Shown piece after piece: positions 17,260 through 26,364 of a DNA stretch of 64,000 nt. The stretch comes from an uncultured Clostridia bacterium (GTDB lineage: Bacteria; Bacillota; Clostridia; Peptostreptococcales; Anaerovoracaceae). The stretch covers positions 1 to 64,000 of the forward strand of contig CAKQQT010000002.1 in the NCBI GenBank assembly GCA_934271235.1. Reading direction: 5' to 3'. The number at the start of each line of letters is the position of its first letter. The stretch's first letter is position 1. Under the pieces are notes generated by a model. It ran no database searches. It was given only the letters and a program-made list of their open reading frames with translations, and was not told the origin of the DNA. The position numbers and the translations under genes were made by a program.

Positions 17260-17970
17260 ATGACGGTTACAAGCGTAAGTCTGCCTGCGAAAAAAAGGAT
17301 CCTGACGATCTGCGTCAAACTCTTTCTGGAGAAAGGCTACAAAAAGACGACCATGGCGGAGATCGTGGAGAAAGCCAATGTTTCTTACAGTTCCTTTCAG
17401 AATATCTTTCGCGCGAAAGACGGCGTGCTGACGGAACTCGTGGCGTTCATGTTTTCCAATCAGTTCGCGATGGCCCGCGGCGCGGCGGGAGAACATCTGC
17501 CGCCTGTTTATGTCTACGCGGTGGAAACGGCGATCCAGATGACACTGACCGAACTGAACGAAAACCTGCGGGAGATCTATATCGAGGCCTATACACGAAA
17601 GGAAGCCTCGGAATATATTTTCCGCGAAACCGCAAAAGAGCTGTACGGTATCTTCGGTTCCTATCTGCCGGAATTGACGCCGCGCGACTTTTATGACATG
17701 GAGATCGGCTCAGCCAGCATCATGCGCGGCTACATGGCGCATCCCTGCGATGAGGAGCTGACCTTGGAAAAGAAGCTGCGGCTGTTCCTGACCATGACGC
17801 TGCGGGCGTACAATGTTCCGCCGGAGGAGCTGGAACAGGCGATCTGTTTTGTCGAGGGGCTGGACATCCGCGCGATCTCCGAGCGGGTGATGCAGGAATT
17901 GTTCAAGGCATTGGCGATGCGCTTCGAGTTTTCGCTCGCGGGCATCACAACGCCGGACAACAACGGATAG
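17260..17970 (+). CDS. TetR/AcrR-family transcriptional regulator
   Basis: The 236-residue protein has an N-terminal TetR helix-turn-helix (about 10-55). It contains AKKRILTICVKLFLEKGYKK and then TTMAEIVEKANVSYSSFQNI, with the family pattern of helix, GY..TT...IA, and recognition helix ending in F..K. The C-terminal part (about 60-236) is a helical ligand-binding domain without recognisable ligand signature. The ATG at 17260 is preferred over 17254 because GGAGGG (17248-17253) is correctly spaced only for it. A palindrome at 17222-17241 suggests autoregulation. The next gene, 130 bp downstream, encodes a secreted surface protein and could be its target; that is inference. Confidence 0.9.
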   Translation: MTVTSVSLPAKKRILTICVKLFLEKGYKKTTMAEIVEKANVSYSSFQNIFRAKDGVLTELVAFMFSNQFAMARGAAGEHLPPVYVYAVETAIQMTLTELNENLREIYIEAYTRKEASEYIFRETAKELYGIFGSYLPELTPRDFYDMEIGSASIMRGYMAHPCDEELTLEKKLRLFLTMTLRAYNVPPEELEQAICFVEGLDIRAISERVMQELFKALAMRFEFSLAGITTPDNNG

Positions 17971-18100
17971 ATCATGAAAACAAGCGAAAACCAAGCAGCG
18001 CAGTACTCCCTTGCATGAGGACAGAACCCTCATGCAAGACCCTTTTAAAGGTGCGTTCCTGTGGGGGAGTCGGGAAACGCAGAGAAGGAAAGGGGAAAAA

Positions 18101-20452
18101 ATGAAAAAACGATTGTTCAGCATCCTGCTGATCCTATGCATGGTACTGGTGATGACACCGACGGCAGCCTTTGCCGAGGGGGAAACACGAACACCTGTGG
18201 CTAAGGAAGTTGGCACGACGAAGGAACTGACCGATGCTTTGGAGGACAGCACAAAGGACATCGTCAAACTGACGGATGACATTACCATTACCGAAAGCCT
18301 GACCATAAACCGCACGGTCACGCTGGACCTGAATGACCATGTGTTGCGCATGACCGGCAATGACAGCGTGATCAAGGTCGGAGCCGGCGGCAAGCTGACA
18401 CTGACTGACAGCGCGGAAATGAAAACCGTGAAGAAATTCAGCAAGAATGACGACAGTCTGTGGACATTGGATAAAACCGGCGAGCAGAGCGTCACCGGCG
18501 GCGTGTATGTCGCTACAAATGGCACGTTCACTATGAACGACGGAAATATCGCAGGCTGCATAGCGGGGTCGGGCGGCGGCGTGTATGTCGCTACAGGGGG
18601 CACGTTCAACATGTCCGGCGGCACTTTCTACGGTGGTCTCGACGGCACCATTGCCGCTGGCTACTGTACCGTGACCTACTACGCCGGATCCTACGAGGAA
18701 CCCTACGCCGTCCAAATCGTTCAGAGCGGCGGATTTGCGACCACGCCTGCAGCCCCGGAGCTGAACGGTCTTACTTTCGGTGGCTGGTACACGGACGAGG
18801 CATGTACGGATGGAAAAGAGTATGGCTTTGAAAAGTCTGTGACGGAAGACCTCGCGCTGTACGCGAAGTCACTCTACAACATCCGCATTATCGACAAGGA
18901 CAGCAAAGAGTACCACGTCACCGACCGGAACTGCACCAATGTGCTGGGCGACGGCACAGTGTCCTATACGCCGGGATATGGCGATGTTGGGAAAACGCTC
19001 ACGGAAGACGATTGGAACCGGGCGCTGCGCGGCGAAACGGTTGAGGGACTTCAACTGCCGAAGTTGACGCTGAACGGCGCAAACCTGCAAAGCATCTCGA
19101 TGACAGGAACCTGGGGCAGCGATGAGAACACGAAGCTTCTTTCCACGATGCTCCAAATTGAACTGGTGGGCGATAACACGGTCGTGTACAACGGCAATTC
19201 TGGTGCCGCCATTTCGGCGAACTATTTGATCGTTACCGGCAGCGGCAGTCTGAAGGCCACCGCAACCGGGCAAAGAGCCGGTGCAATCACCATCGAGAGC
19301 ATGGGTGGGGCATATTATCAGTATGGCGGAGACGTTACGCTGTATGGAGAATACAGCGGGCTGTCCTGCACGGAAGCAAACTTTGAGTTTGCGGCCGGAA
19401 AGCTGACAGTCAACGCGAAAAAAATCGCACTGTATTGCGATCTCGATGATCACCACTTCAAAATTACCAGCGATACGACAACCTTCTACTGCGGCAATTC
19501 GGAAGAACCAAGGTTTGAAATCAAAAGTCCATTCACGAAGGAAAATATATCCAACCAACTGCAGACTGCCATTGAAGAAGGCCAACTTCAACCGGGCGAT
19601 GGTAGTCCTGGTGTTCACTATGCGCAGCTCACCTCCAACCACACCGTGACCTTTGACAGCGACGGCGGCAGCGCGGTGAAAGCGCGGACCGTGGATTACG
19701 GCGAGACCGTGATGAAGCCCAAAGACCCTGTCAGAAGCGGCTACACGTTCGTGGGTTGGTATCTGGGCGAGAACGTATATAATTTCGATGCTCCTGTGAC
19801 GAAAGATCTGACCGTCAAGGCGCGGTGGAGCTATAATGGCGGCAGCGGCAGCAGTTACACCTACCACACCATCCAGGCGTCGGTCAACGCGAACGGCTCT
19901 ATTTCGCCGTCCGGCAAGGTCAGCGTCCGTGAGGGCCGCGATCAGACCTTTACCATCACGCCGGATCAGGGCTATGATGTCGCGGACGTCAAGATCGACG
20001 GCAAGAGCATCGGCGCGGTGCGGTCGTACACCTTTGAGAACGTCAAGGGCAGCCACACCATCGAAGTCGAGATCGACCGAGAAGAAGTGATCAAGCAAGC
20101 GAAAGCCGAAGAACTGACCGCGTCGATCCTGCTGACGGCACGCTCCGTCAAGACAGCGAAGAAGAACGTCAAAGTAAGACTGGAAATGGATGCGGAAAGC
20201 GCGGCGGCGGTCCGCGAGCTGCAGACACTCGGCTATACCGCGAAGCATAAGTTCTACCGCTCCGAGAAAAAAGCGCGGCAATACGAGGCGAAGCTGACCA
20301 AGACTTCCAAGGTCTATGTCAACACACAGGGCGAAAAAGGCAAACGGTATTACTATAAAGCACGCGTGATGGTCTATGATCCGAGCGGCAAACTGGTAAC
20401 CTACAGCAAACTGACGCAGTGCAAGTACGCGGAAAGACTTTGGACGAAGTGA
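18101..20452 (+). CDS. Secreted repeat protein with InlB-type beta repeats and shared C-terminal domain
   Basis: The 783-residue product has a signal peptide (MKKRLFSILLILCMVLVMTP, cleavage near AFA). A beta-helix-like N-terminal region follows (about 40-190), with short repeats such as GGGVYVATGGTFNMSGGTFY. Listeria-Bacteroides (Flg_new/InlB B) repeats contain GLTFGGWYTDEAC and RSGYTFVGWYLG. A further beta repeat, HTIQASVNANGSISPSGKV, lies at about 588. The C-terminal domain of about 105 residues begins LTARSVKTAKKNVKVRL and ends with LTQCKYAERLWTK; it matches the end of the 1978-residue surface protein. The ATG at 18101 has GGAAAGGGG upstream. There is no sortase motif. It is likely a cell-surface adhesin or glycan-binding protein. 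Confidence 0.85.
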   Translation: MKKRLFSILLILCMVLVMTPTAAFAEGETRTPVAKEVGTTKELTDALEDSTKDIVKLTDDITITESLTINRTVTLDLNDHVLRMTGNDSVIKVGAGGKLTLTDSAEMKTVKKFSKNDDSLWTLDKTGEQSVTGGVYVATNGTFTMNDGNIAGCIAGSGGGVYVATGGTFNMSGGTFYGGLDGTIAAGYCTVTYYAGSYEEPYAVQIVQSGGFATTPAAPELNGLTFGGWYTDEACTDGKEYGFEKSVTEDLALYAKSLYNIRIIDKDSKEYHVTDRNCTNVLGDGTVSYTPGYGDVGKTLTEDDWNRALRGETVEGLQLPKLTLNGANLQSISMTGTWGSDENTKLLSTMLQIELVGDNTVVYNGNSGAAISANYLIVTGSGSLKATATGQRAGAITIESMGGAYYQYGGDVTLYGEYSGLSCTEANFEFAAGKLTVNAKKIALYCDLDDHHFKITSDTTTFYCGNSEEPRFEIKSPFTKENISNQLQTAIEEGQLQPGDGSPGVHYAQLTSNHTVTFDSDGGSAVKARTVDYGETVMKPKDPVRSGYTFVGWYLGENVYNFDAPVTKDLTVKARWSYNGGSGSSYTYHTIQASVNANGSISPSGKVSVREGRDQTFTITPDQGYDVADVKIDGKSIGAVRSYTFENVKGSHTIEVEIDREEVIKQAKAEELTASILLTARSVKTAKKNVKVRLEMDAESAAAVRELQTLGYTAKHKFYRSEKKARQYEAKLTKTSKVYVNTQGEKGKRYYYKARVMVYDPSGKLVTYSKLTQCKYAERLWTK

Positions 20453-20522
20453 TCTTCCCGCGTCAAGCCGCGGAGCATTCGCGCGGATCGCGATCTATCC
20501 GCAAAAATATCCGCAAAAACAC

Positions 20523-20551
20523 TTGCTTTTGCAGATTTTCTGTGCTATCAT
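20523..20551 (+). promoter_or_regulatory. Promoter of the rimP-ribF operon
   Basis: TTGCTT (20523-20528) and TATCAT (20546-20551) are separated by 17 bases, a good sigma-A-type promoter. It lies about 35 bp before the leader hairpin of rimP. The remaining intergenic bases from 20453 show nothing else. Confidence 0.6.
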
Positions 20552-20583
20552 GTAGGTACACGATTCCATAAAGGTAAGACTAG

Positions 20584-20607
20584 AAGAGTGGGTGAAAGCC
20601 CACTCTT
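20584..20607 (+). promoter_or_regulatory. rimP-operon leader hairpin
   Basis: AAGAGTGGG (20584-20592) pairs perfectly with CCCACTCTT (20599-20607) around TGAAAG, in the 5' leader of rimP. A conserved hairpin at this place is typical of Firmicutes rimP-nusA operons (rimP leader) and may allow NusA-linked autoregulation. Only a short T-run follows, so it would be a weak terminator. Confidence 0.6.
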
Positions 20608-20679
20608 TCAACTTTGTTTGGGGCAGAAACAGAAGCGGCCCGAGCGGCCCGGCGGGATCTTCACAAGAAAGGAAACAGT

Positions 20680-21222
20680 ATGGCAAAGAAAAAAATTACA
20701 GATCTGATCGAAGAGATCAGTGCGGATTTTCTGGCGTCCAACGGACTGGAACTTTACAACACGGAGTTTGTAAAGGAAGGAAAGGATTGGTTCCTGCGGG
20801 TCTGCATCGACAAGCTGCCGCCGGAAAAGACCGCGTCCGCAGACGAGGATGCGGACGGAGCGCCGGAGCAGGCAGCGGAAGCGGCAGGCAAGACGCAGTA
20901 TGTGTCTACCGACGACTGCGAAAAGGTCAGCCGGTTTTTGAGCGCCGAACTGGATCGCCTCGATCCGATCGAACAGAATTACTATCTGGAGGTTTCTTCT
21001 CCGGGTATGGACAGAGCCTTGCTGCGCGAAAAAGATTTTATTCGTTTTGCGGGCGAGCAGGTCGACATAAGCTTATATAAGGCGGTGGACGGCCGGAAAA
21101 ATTACGAAGGAACGCTGCTTGGCCTGAAAGACGGAAACATCGTGATCCAAGACGGCAGCGGCGCTGAACTTGCATTCCCGAAAGAGCAGGTTGCCAAGAC
21201 GAAACTTGCGGTCATATTCTAA
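20680..21222 (+). CDS. rimP: Ribosome maturation factor RimP
   Basis: The 180-residue protein is needed for 30S subunit maturation. The N-terminal alpha/beta domain (ELYNTEFVKEGKDWFLRVCI, about 24-43) and the motif YYLEVSSPGMDRALLREKDF (about 106-125) are diagnostic. A C-terminal SH3-like barrel follows (YEGTLLGLKDGNIVI). An acidic, Ala-rich insertion (about 52-72) between the first strands lengthens this copy slightly. SD AGAAAGGAAA supports the ATG at 20680; longer upstream readings lack one. First gene of the translation/RNA operon. Confidence 0.95.
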   Translation: MAKKKITDLIEEISADFLASNGLELYNTEFVKEGKDWFLRVCIDKLPPEKTASADEDADGAPEQAAEAAGKTQYVSTDDCEKVSRFLSAELDRLDPIEQNYYLEVSSPGMDRALLREKDFIRFAGEQVDISLYKAVDGRKNYEGTLLGLKDGNIVIQDGSGAELAFPKEQVAKTKLAVIF

Positions 21223-21238
21223 GGAGGTTATAAACAAA

Positions 21239-22465
21239 ATGAACAAGGAATTTATACAGGCAATAGAGGATCTGGAAAAGGAACGTCACATATCCAAAGA
21301 CGTTTTGATCGAAGCCATTGAATCCGCATTAGTGTCTGCATACAAAAAGAATTACGGAACGTCGCAGAACGTGCGCGTGGATATCAACCAGGAGACCGGA
21401 GATATCAACGTCTATATGCGCATGGACATCGTAGACGAGGTAGAGGATGAATTTACACAGATCTCTTTAGAAGAAGCAAGAGACATCGACTACCGCTACG
21501 AAGTCGGCGACGTGGTCGAGTATCAGGTAACGCCGCGGGATTTCGGACGTATCGCGGCACAGACCGCGAAGCAGGTCGTTGTACAGCGGATCCGCGAAGC
21601 GGAACGCGGCATGATCTTTGACGACTACATCAACCGTCAGGGCGAGATCGTGACCGGGACCGTACAGCGCATCAGCAACGAGACCCTGTTCATCAACGTC
21701 GGACGCACGGAGGGCATCCTCTCCGCCAACGAACAGGTACCGGGCGAACGCTACAAAGTGAACGACCGCCTGAAAGTCTACATCATGGATGTCAAGAAGA
21801 CCAACAAGGGACCGCAGGTATTCCTTTCCAGATCCCATCCGGGACTGGTAAAACGCCTGTTTGAACTGGAAGTACCGGAGATCGAAGACGGGACCGTCGA
21901 GATCAAAGGGATCGCCAGAGAAGCCGGTTCCAGGACCAAGATGGCCGTTTATACCGAATTTGAAAACGTCGATCCGGTCGGCGCCTGCGTCGGTACCAGA
22001 GGCGCGCGTGTGCAGACGATCGTTGACGAACTGCACGGCGAAAAGATCGATATCATCCCTTGGAGCGAAAATCCACAGGAACTGATCGCCAGCGTACTGA
22101 GTCCGGCCAAAGTCGAAAAGGTCATTCTGGCGGAAGACGGCGAAAAAGCAGCGACCGTCGTAGTCCCGGACTATCAGCTTTCCTTGGCGATCGGCAAAGA
22201 AGGACAGAACGTACGGCTCGCGGCCAAAGTCAGCGGCTGGAAGATCGACATCAAGAGCCATACACAGTTCGAAGCAGCCCGCGAGGCGGCAAACGACATC
22301 GTAGAGCTTGATGCGGATGAGGACGCAGACGCGCCGATCACCGGATTGGCAGACTTTGCGGAGGCCGCGGAAACAGAAGAAATCAGCGAAACCGCGCCGC
22401 AGACCGAAGCCGCGGAAGCAGCGTCGGAAGCGCAGGCAGCGGATATCATAGAGGTGGAGGACTGA
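21239..22465 (+). CDS. nusA: Transcription termination/antitermination factor NusA
   Basis: The 408-residue protein has an N-terminal RNA-polymerase-binding domain (about 1-125, including RDIDYRYEVGDVVEYQVTPR). An S1 domain (about 135-200; GEIVTGTVQRISNETLFINV) and two KH domains follow, with FENVDPVGACVGTRGARVQT for KH1 and LAIGKEGQNVRLAAKVSGWK for KH2. The Ala/Glu-rich acidic tail (about 365-408) replaces the C-terminal repeats found in proteobacteria. SD AAGGAGGT (21221-21228) is strong. It controls pausing, termination and rRNA antitermination, and stands at its usual place after rimP. Confidence 0.97.
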   Translation: MNKEFIQAIEDLEKERHISKDVLIEAIESALVSAYKKNYGTSQNVRVDINQETGDINVYMRMDIVDEVEDEFTQISLEEARDIDYRYEVGDVVEYQVTPRDFGRIAAQTAKQVVVQRIREAERGMIFDDYINRQGEIVTGTVQRISNETLFINVGRTEGILSANEQVPGERYKVNDRLKVYIMDVKKTNKGPQVFLSRSHPGLVKRLFELEVPEIEDGTVEIKGIAREAGSRTKMAVYTEFENVDPVGACVGTRGARVQTIVDELHGEKIDIIPWSENPQELIASVLSPAKVEKVILAEDGEKAATVVVPDYQLSLAIGKEGQNVRLAAKVSGWKIDIKSHTQFEAAREAANDIVELDADEDADAPITGLADFAEAAETEEISETAPQTEAAEAASEAQAADIIEVED

Positions 22466-22467
22466 TC

Positions 22468-22773
22468 TTGAAAGAACGGAAAGTACCCATGCGGAAATGT
22501 GTCGGATGCATGCAGTCCAAAGAAAAACAGGAACTGATCCGGATCGCGGCGTACGAAGGACAGCTCAGCGTGGACCCGAGCGGGAGAGCGAAGGGCAGAG
22601 GCGTGTACATCTGCAAGAACAGCCCGGAATGCCGGGAAAAAGCAGACAAACGCCGCGCGCTGGAACGTGCTTTTTCGATGGCGATCGCGCCGGAGGTCAA
22701 AAAAGAGATCTTCGTGCAGCTGGCAGCGCTGGATGAAGCGGCGGCCGACCCGGGAAAGGGGCCGAGCGCATGA
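22468..22773 (+). CDS. ylxR: YlxR-family (DUF448) RNA-binding protein
   Basis: The 101-residue protein starts with TTG, preceded by GAGGTGGAGG (22451-22460). It carries the DUF448 signature PMRKCVGCMQSKEKQELIRI, then DPSGRAKGRGVYICKNSPEC. The family is small and basic, found between nusA and infB in Firmicutes, and linked to nucleoid/RNA binding or transcription regulation. A C-terminal Ala-rich tail overlaps the start of the next gene by the ATGA at 22770. Confidence 0.92.
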   Translation: MKERKVPMRKCVGCMQSKEKQELIRIAAYEGQLSVDPSGRAKGRGVYICKNSPECREKADKRRALERAFSMAIAPEVKKEIFVQLAALDEAAADPGKGPSA

Positions 22774-23099
22774 GGACCAAGGTCATGAGTTATCTGGGGT
22801 TTGCGGCAAAAGCGGCCAAGATCGTGAACGGATACAACACCTGCATGTTCATGATGGAAAAGAAAAAGGTCAAACTGGTGATCCTGGCAGCGGACCTTGC
22901 CGAAAACTCGATCAAAAAAATGACAGCGCTCGCAGAGCGATATCGCGTGCCGTACCGCATCTTCGGCACGATGGAGGAACTTTCCCATATGACCGGCACC
23001 GCGGGCAAAGGGATCTTCGCCATAACAGATGCGAACTTCGCAGAGATTATATTAAAAGAAATTGATGATATGCAATCGTCAGAAAAGGAGGTGTTCTGA
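22770..23099 (+). CDS. ylxQ: YlxQ, L7Ae-family ribosome-associated protein
   Basis: The 109-residue protein has the L7Ae/L30e/Gadd45 RNA-binding fold: [40 protein letters not shown], then a C-terminal [20 protein letters not shown]. In related bacteria YlxQ binds kink-turn RNA; its cellular role is poorly defined. It overlaps ylxR by four bases and shares one base with the infB start, so translation is probably coupled. Confidence 0.92.
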   Translation: MRTKVMSYLGFAAKAAKIVNGYNTCMFMMEKKKVKLVILAADLAENSIKKMTALAERYRVPYRIFGTMEELSHMTGTAGKGIFAITDANFAEIILKEIDDMQSSEKEVF

Positions 23100-25951
23100 T
23101 GGCAAAAGATAATAAGACACAAGAGATGACAATCGTAAAGGCAACGCCGAAAAAAGCAGAAAGCCAAAAGGACGAACAACCGAGAGGTACCGTGAAAGCG
23201 GCAAGTATTTCCCAGGTGAGGACACTGGGTGCAAATAAACAGGTAAAACATCAGACCGTACAGCAGGAAAGACCGGCGCACAGACCGCCGATCGGCACCC
23301 CGGTCGTCAACAAAGATCTGGAGAACCGCTCCAAGCCGCCGATCGGCAAACCGATGGGCAAACCGGTCGTTCCGAAAGAAGTAGCGGAACGCGGCATGAA
23401 AAAAGAAGAAGCGGAAAGCAAGCCGGAAGTCAAGGCCGAAGCCGTGAAAGCAGAAGCGCCGAAGACCGAAGCACCGAAGACGGAAGCGGCTCCGAAAGAA
23501 GCTGCCGCGCCGAAAGCGGAGGCGCCGGAAGTGAAAAAAGAAGCGCCGAAAGCGGAAACTGCGCCGAAGACCGAAAAACCGGCGGCAGCGCCGGCTGCAA
23601 GAGCGGCTGCGCCGCGCGAAAACCGCGAGCCGAGAGGAGCAAGACCGCAGCGTCAGAACGATCGTGACGCGAGACCAAGCCGTGACGGACAGCGCGACGG
23701 ACAGAGAGAGTACCGCAGAGACAGCCGCGACGGCCAAGGCAGTCGTGACAGCAGACCGAGCCGCGGCGGAGATCGTGACGGCAGACCGAGCCGCGACGGA
23801 CAGCGCGACGGTCAGAGAGACTACCGTTCCAGAGACGGTCAGGGCGGACAGAACCGCGGACCGCGCGGAGATCGTGACGGCAGACCGCAGGGTGCAAGAA
23901 ACGGCCAGGGCCAGGGCGGACAGAGCAGAGGACCGCGTCAGGGCGGCGGCCGCGATGATCGTCCGGCACTTTCCAAGATGGAGACCAAGCCGACACAGAA
24001 AAACGTCGAAAAACGGGTACACCCGGATAAAGAAAGAAATAAATTCGCCAAGCTTGAAAACGGCGGAAACAGCCAAGGCAAGAAGAACAAAGAGAGAATG
24101 CAGCAGCGTTCGCTCGAAAAACAGGCAAAACCGAAGAAGCACAACAAACCGAAGCCGATCGCGGAAGAGGAAGAAGACATCTTGGAAGATCTTCCGACCG
24201 GAACCGTGGCAGTCACCGCGCCGATCACCGTCGCCGGTTTCTGCGAACAGGTCGGAGCCTCCACTTCTCAGGTCATCATGGCGCTGATGAAGATGGGCAT
24301 CATGGCCAATATCAACCAGAGCATCGATGAAGATACCATCATGATCCTGGCAGACGATCTGGGCATCAACGTGGTTGTCGCCAAAGTCGAAGAAGAAGTC
24401 GAAGAAGAAGGTCTGGAACTCTTTGAGGACAAAGAGGAAGATCTGAAGCCGAGAGCACCGATCATCACCGTTATGGGTCACGTTGACCACGGTAAGACAT
24501 CCCTGCTCGACGCTATCCGTAAGACGAACGTGACCGCGTCCGAATCCGGCGGTATCACCCAGCACATCGGTGCGTCCGAGGTCATGATCAACGGACAGAA
24601 GATCGTTTTCCTGGATACTCCGGGTCATGAAGCGTTCACAGCTATGCGTGCCCGCGGCGCGCATATCACCGATATCGCGGTCCTGGTCGTTGCGGCCGAC
24701 GACGGCGTGATGCCGCAGACCATCGAATCGATCAGCCACGCCAAGGCAGCCGGCGTTCCGATCATCGTAGCCATCAACAAGATGGATAAACCGGGCGCGA
24801 ACCCTGACCGCGTGAAACAGGAACTGACCGAGCACGGTCTGCTGGTCGAAGACTGGGGCGGCGACGTCATCAGTGTTCCGGTATCCGCGAAGACCGGCGA
24901 AGGCATCGTCAACCTGCTGGAAATGATCCTCCTGCAGGCCGAAGTGCTCGAGCTGCGCGCGAACCCGAACCGACTGGCAATGGGTTCCGTCATCGAAGCA
25001 AGACTGGATAAGAACAAAGGTCCGGTCGCGACGCTGCTGGTCACCAACGGTACGCTCAAGAGCGGCATGTCCGTCGTAGCGGGGACCTGCGCCGGCAGGA
25101 TCCGTCTGATGACCGACTTCAAGGGCAAGGAGATCAAAAAAGCAGGCCCTGCGACCGCGGTAGAGATCCTCGGACTTTCGGAAGTCCCGGAAGCCGGCGA
25201 CGAATTCAACGCCGTCAAGCAGGATAAGATCGCGAAAGAGATCGCGGAAAACCGCAAACAGAAACTCAGAGAAGAGATCCTCGCCAGAAACGCGAGCACC
25301 ACGCTCGAGCAGCTGTTCAGCCAGATCCAGGAGGGCGAAGTCAAAGACCTCAACCTCATCATCAAGGGCGACGTACAGGGCTCCATCGGCGCGATCGTAT
25401 CTTCGCTGGAAAAACTCAATAATGAAAATGTCCGCGTCAAGGTCATCCACACCGGCGTCGGTACCGTGACCGAATCCGACGTTATGCTGGCAGGTACGAC
25501 CGGCTCCATCATCATCGGCTTCAACGTCAGACCGACCACCGCGGTGCAGGCGTTCGCGGACAGAGAAAACATTCAGATCCGTTTATACAGAGTCATTTAC
25601 GATATCATCAACGATGTGGAAGACGCGATGAAGGGTATGCTGGATCCGGAATTCAAGGAAGAAGTGCTCGGCAAGGCCGAAGTCAGAAACACCTTCAAGG
25701 TTCCGAACGTCGGCATCATCGCCGGCGCTTATGTGCAGGAGGGCAAAGTGCTCCGTAACGCGGAGATCCGACTGGTACGTGACGGTATCGTCATCCATGA
25801 GGGCAAGATCTCTTCGCTCAAGCGTTTCAAGGACGACGCCAAGGAAGTCGCGCAGGGCTACGAATGCGGTATCGGTATCGAAAACTACAACGATATCAAA
25901 GAGGGCGATGTCATCGAATGCTTCCACATGGTTGAAGTGGAAAGGAAATAA
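23099..25951 (+). CDS. infB: Translation initiation factor IF-2
   Basis: The 950-residue GTPase places initiator tRNA on the ribosome. The long N-terminal extension (about 1-350) is disordered: Lys/Glu/Ala/Pro-rich, then about 180-290 extremely rich in Arg, Asp and Gly with RDGQ and DGRPSR repeats. An IF2_N helix-turn ([20 protein letters not shown]) follows. The G domain has [11 protein letters not shown] (about 460), DTPGHEAF (about 506) and NKMD (about 559), followed by domains II, III and C2 ([20 protein letters not shown]). All catalytic motifs look intact. SD GGAGGTG lies just before the start, and the start overlaps the ylxQ stop by one base. Confidence 0.97.
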   Translation: MAKDNKTQEMTIVKATPKKAESQKDEQPRGTVKAASISQVRTLGANKQVKHQTVQQERPAHRPPIGTPVVNKDLENRSKPPIGKPMGKPVVPKEVAERGMKKEEAESKPEVKAEAVKAEAPKTEAPKTEAAPKEAAAPKAEAPEVKKEAPKAETAPKTEKPAAAPAARAAAPRENREPRGARPQRQNDRDARPSRDGQRDGQREYRRDSRDGQGSRDSRPSRGGDRDGRPSRDGQRDGQRDYRSRDGQGGQNRGPRGDRDGRPQGARNGQGQGGQSRGPRQGGGRDDRPALSKMETKPTQKNVEKRVHPDKERNKFAKLENGGNSQGKKNKERMQQRSLEKQAKPKKHNKPKPIAEEEEDILEDLPTGTVAVTAPITVAGFCEQVGASTSQVIMALMKMGIMANINQSIDEDTIMILADDLGINVVVAKVEEEVEEEGLELFEDKEEDLKPRAPIITVMGHVDHGKTSLLDAIRKTNVTASESGGITQHIGASEVMINGQKIVFLDTPGHEAFTAMRARGAHITDIAVLVVAADDGVMPQTIESISHAKAAGVPIIVAINKMDKPGANPDRVKQELTEHGLLVEDWGGDVISVPVSAKTGEGIVNLLEMILLQAEVLELRANPNRLAMGSVIEARLDKNKGPVATLLVTNGTLKSGMSVVAGTCAGRIRLMTDFKGKEIKKAGPATAVEILGLSEVPEAGDEFNAVKQDKIAKEIAENRKQKLREEILARNASTTLEQLFSQIQEGEVKDLNLIIKGDVQGSIGAIVSSLEKLNNENVRVKVIHTGVGTVTESDVMLAGTTGSIIIGFNVRPTTAVQAFADRENIQIRLYRVIYDIINDVEDAMKGMLDPEFKEEVLGKAEVRNTFKVPNVGIIAGAYVQEGKVLRNAEIRLVRDGIVIHEGKISSLKRFKDDAKEVAQGYECGIGIENYNDIKEGDVIECFHMVEVERK

Positions 25952-25953
25952 AG

Positions 25954-26364
25954 ATGGGCAAAGGATACAGACAAGGCAGGCTGGGTGAGGAGATCCGCCG
26001 GATCTTGAGCGAAATGCTGATCAACGGCATCAAGGATCCGCGCCTGGCCGGCAAGATGCTCAGTGTCTCCGGCGTAGAAGTGACGCGTGACGGCAGTTAC
26101 GCGACCTGCTACCTTTCCCTGCTCGCGACGAGCAAGGATGAAGAGGCAAAAAAGCAGGCGGAAGACGAGGTGCTTGCCGGACTCGCGAGCGCCAAGGGCA
26201 TCATCAAAAAAGAGATCGCCAGACAGGTCAAAGTCCGTCATATCCCGGAACTGATCTTCAAGATGGATCATTCCATGGATTACGGCAGACATATCGACGA
26301 GATCCTGGACGGCATCGATTTTGACAGTTATCAGAAAGACGAAGAAGAAAACGATGAAGAATAA
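25954..26364 (+). CDS. rbfA: Ribosome-binding factor A
   Basis: The 136-residue protein acts in late 30S (16S 5' end) maturation. It has a KH-type fold with QGRLGEEIRRILSEMLINGI, DPRLAGKMLSVSGVEVTRDG and VRHIPELIFKMDHSMDYGRH, closely matching the family. The Glu/Asp-rich tail extends beyond the fold. It starts two bases after the infB stop and overlaps the nrnA start by 11 bases, as in many Firmicutes. Confidence 0.95.
   Translation: MGKGYRQGRLGEEIRRILSEMLINGIKDPRLAGKMLSVSGVEVTRDGSYATCYLSLLATSKDEEAKKQAEDEVLAGLASAKGIIKKEIARQVKVRHIPELIFKMDHSMDYGRHIDEILDGIDFDSYQKDEEENDEE

Noticed and set aside
18869..20281. Long minus-strand frame opposite the adhesin gene
   Set aside because: Antisense shadow; Arg/Asp/Val-rich product without domains.
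23640..23960. Short repeats suggesting a CRISPR or tandem DNA array
   Set aside because: The repetition is in the encoded Arg/Gly/Asp peptide of IF-2; units vary in spacing and lie within the infB frame.
22790..25450. Long minus-strand open frame opposite infB
   Set aside because: It mirrors the codon bias of infB; its product is low-complexity and matches nothing, while infB is certain.
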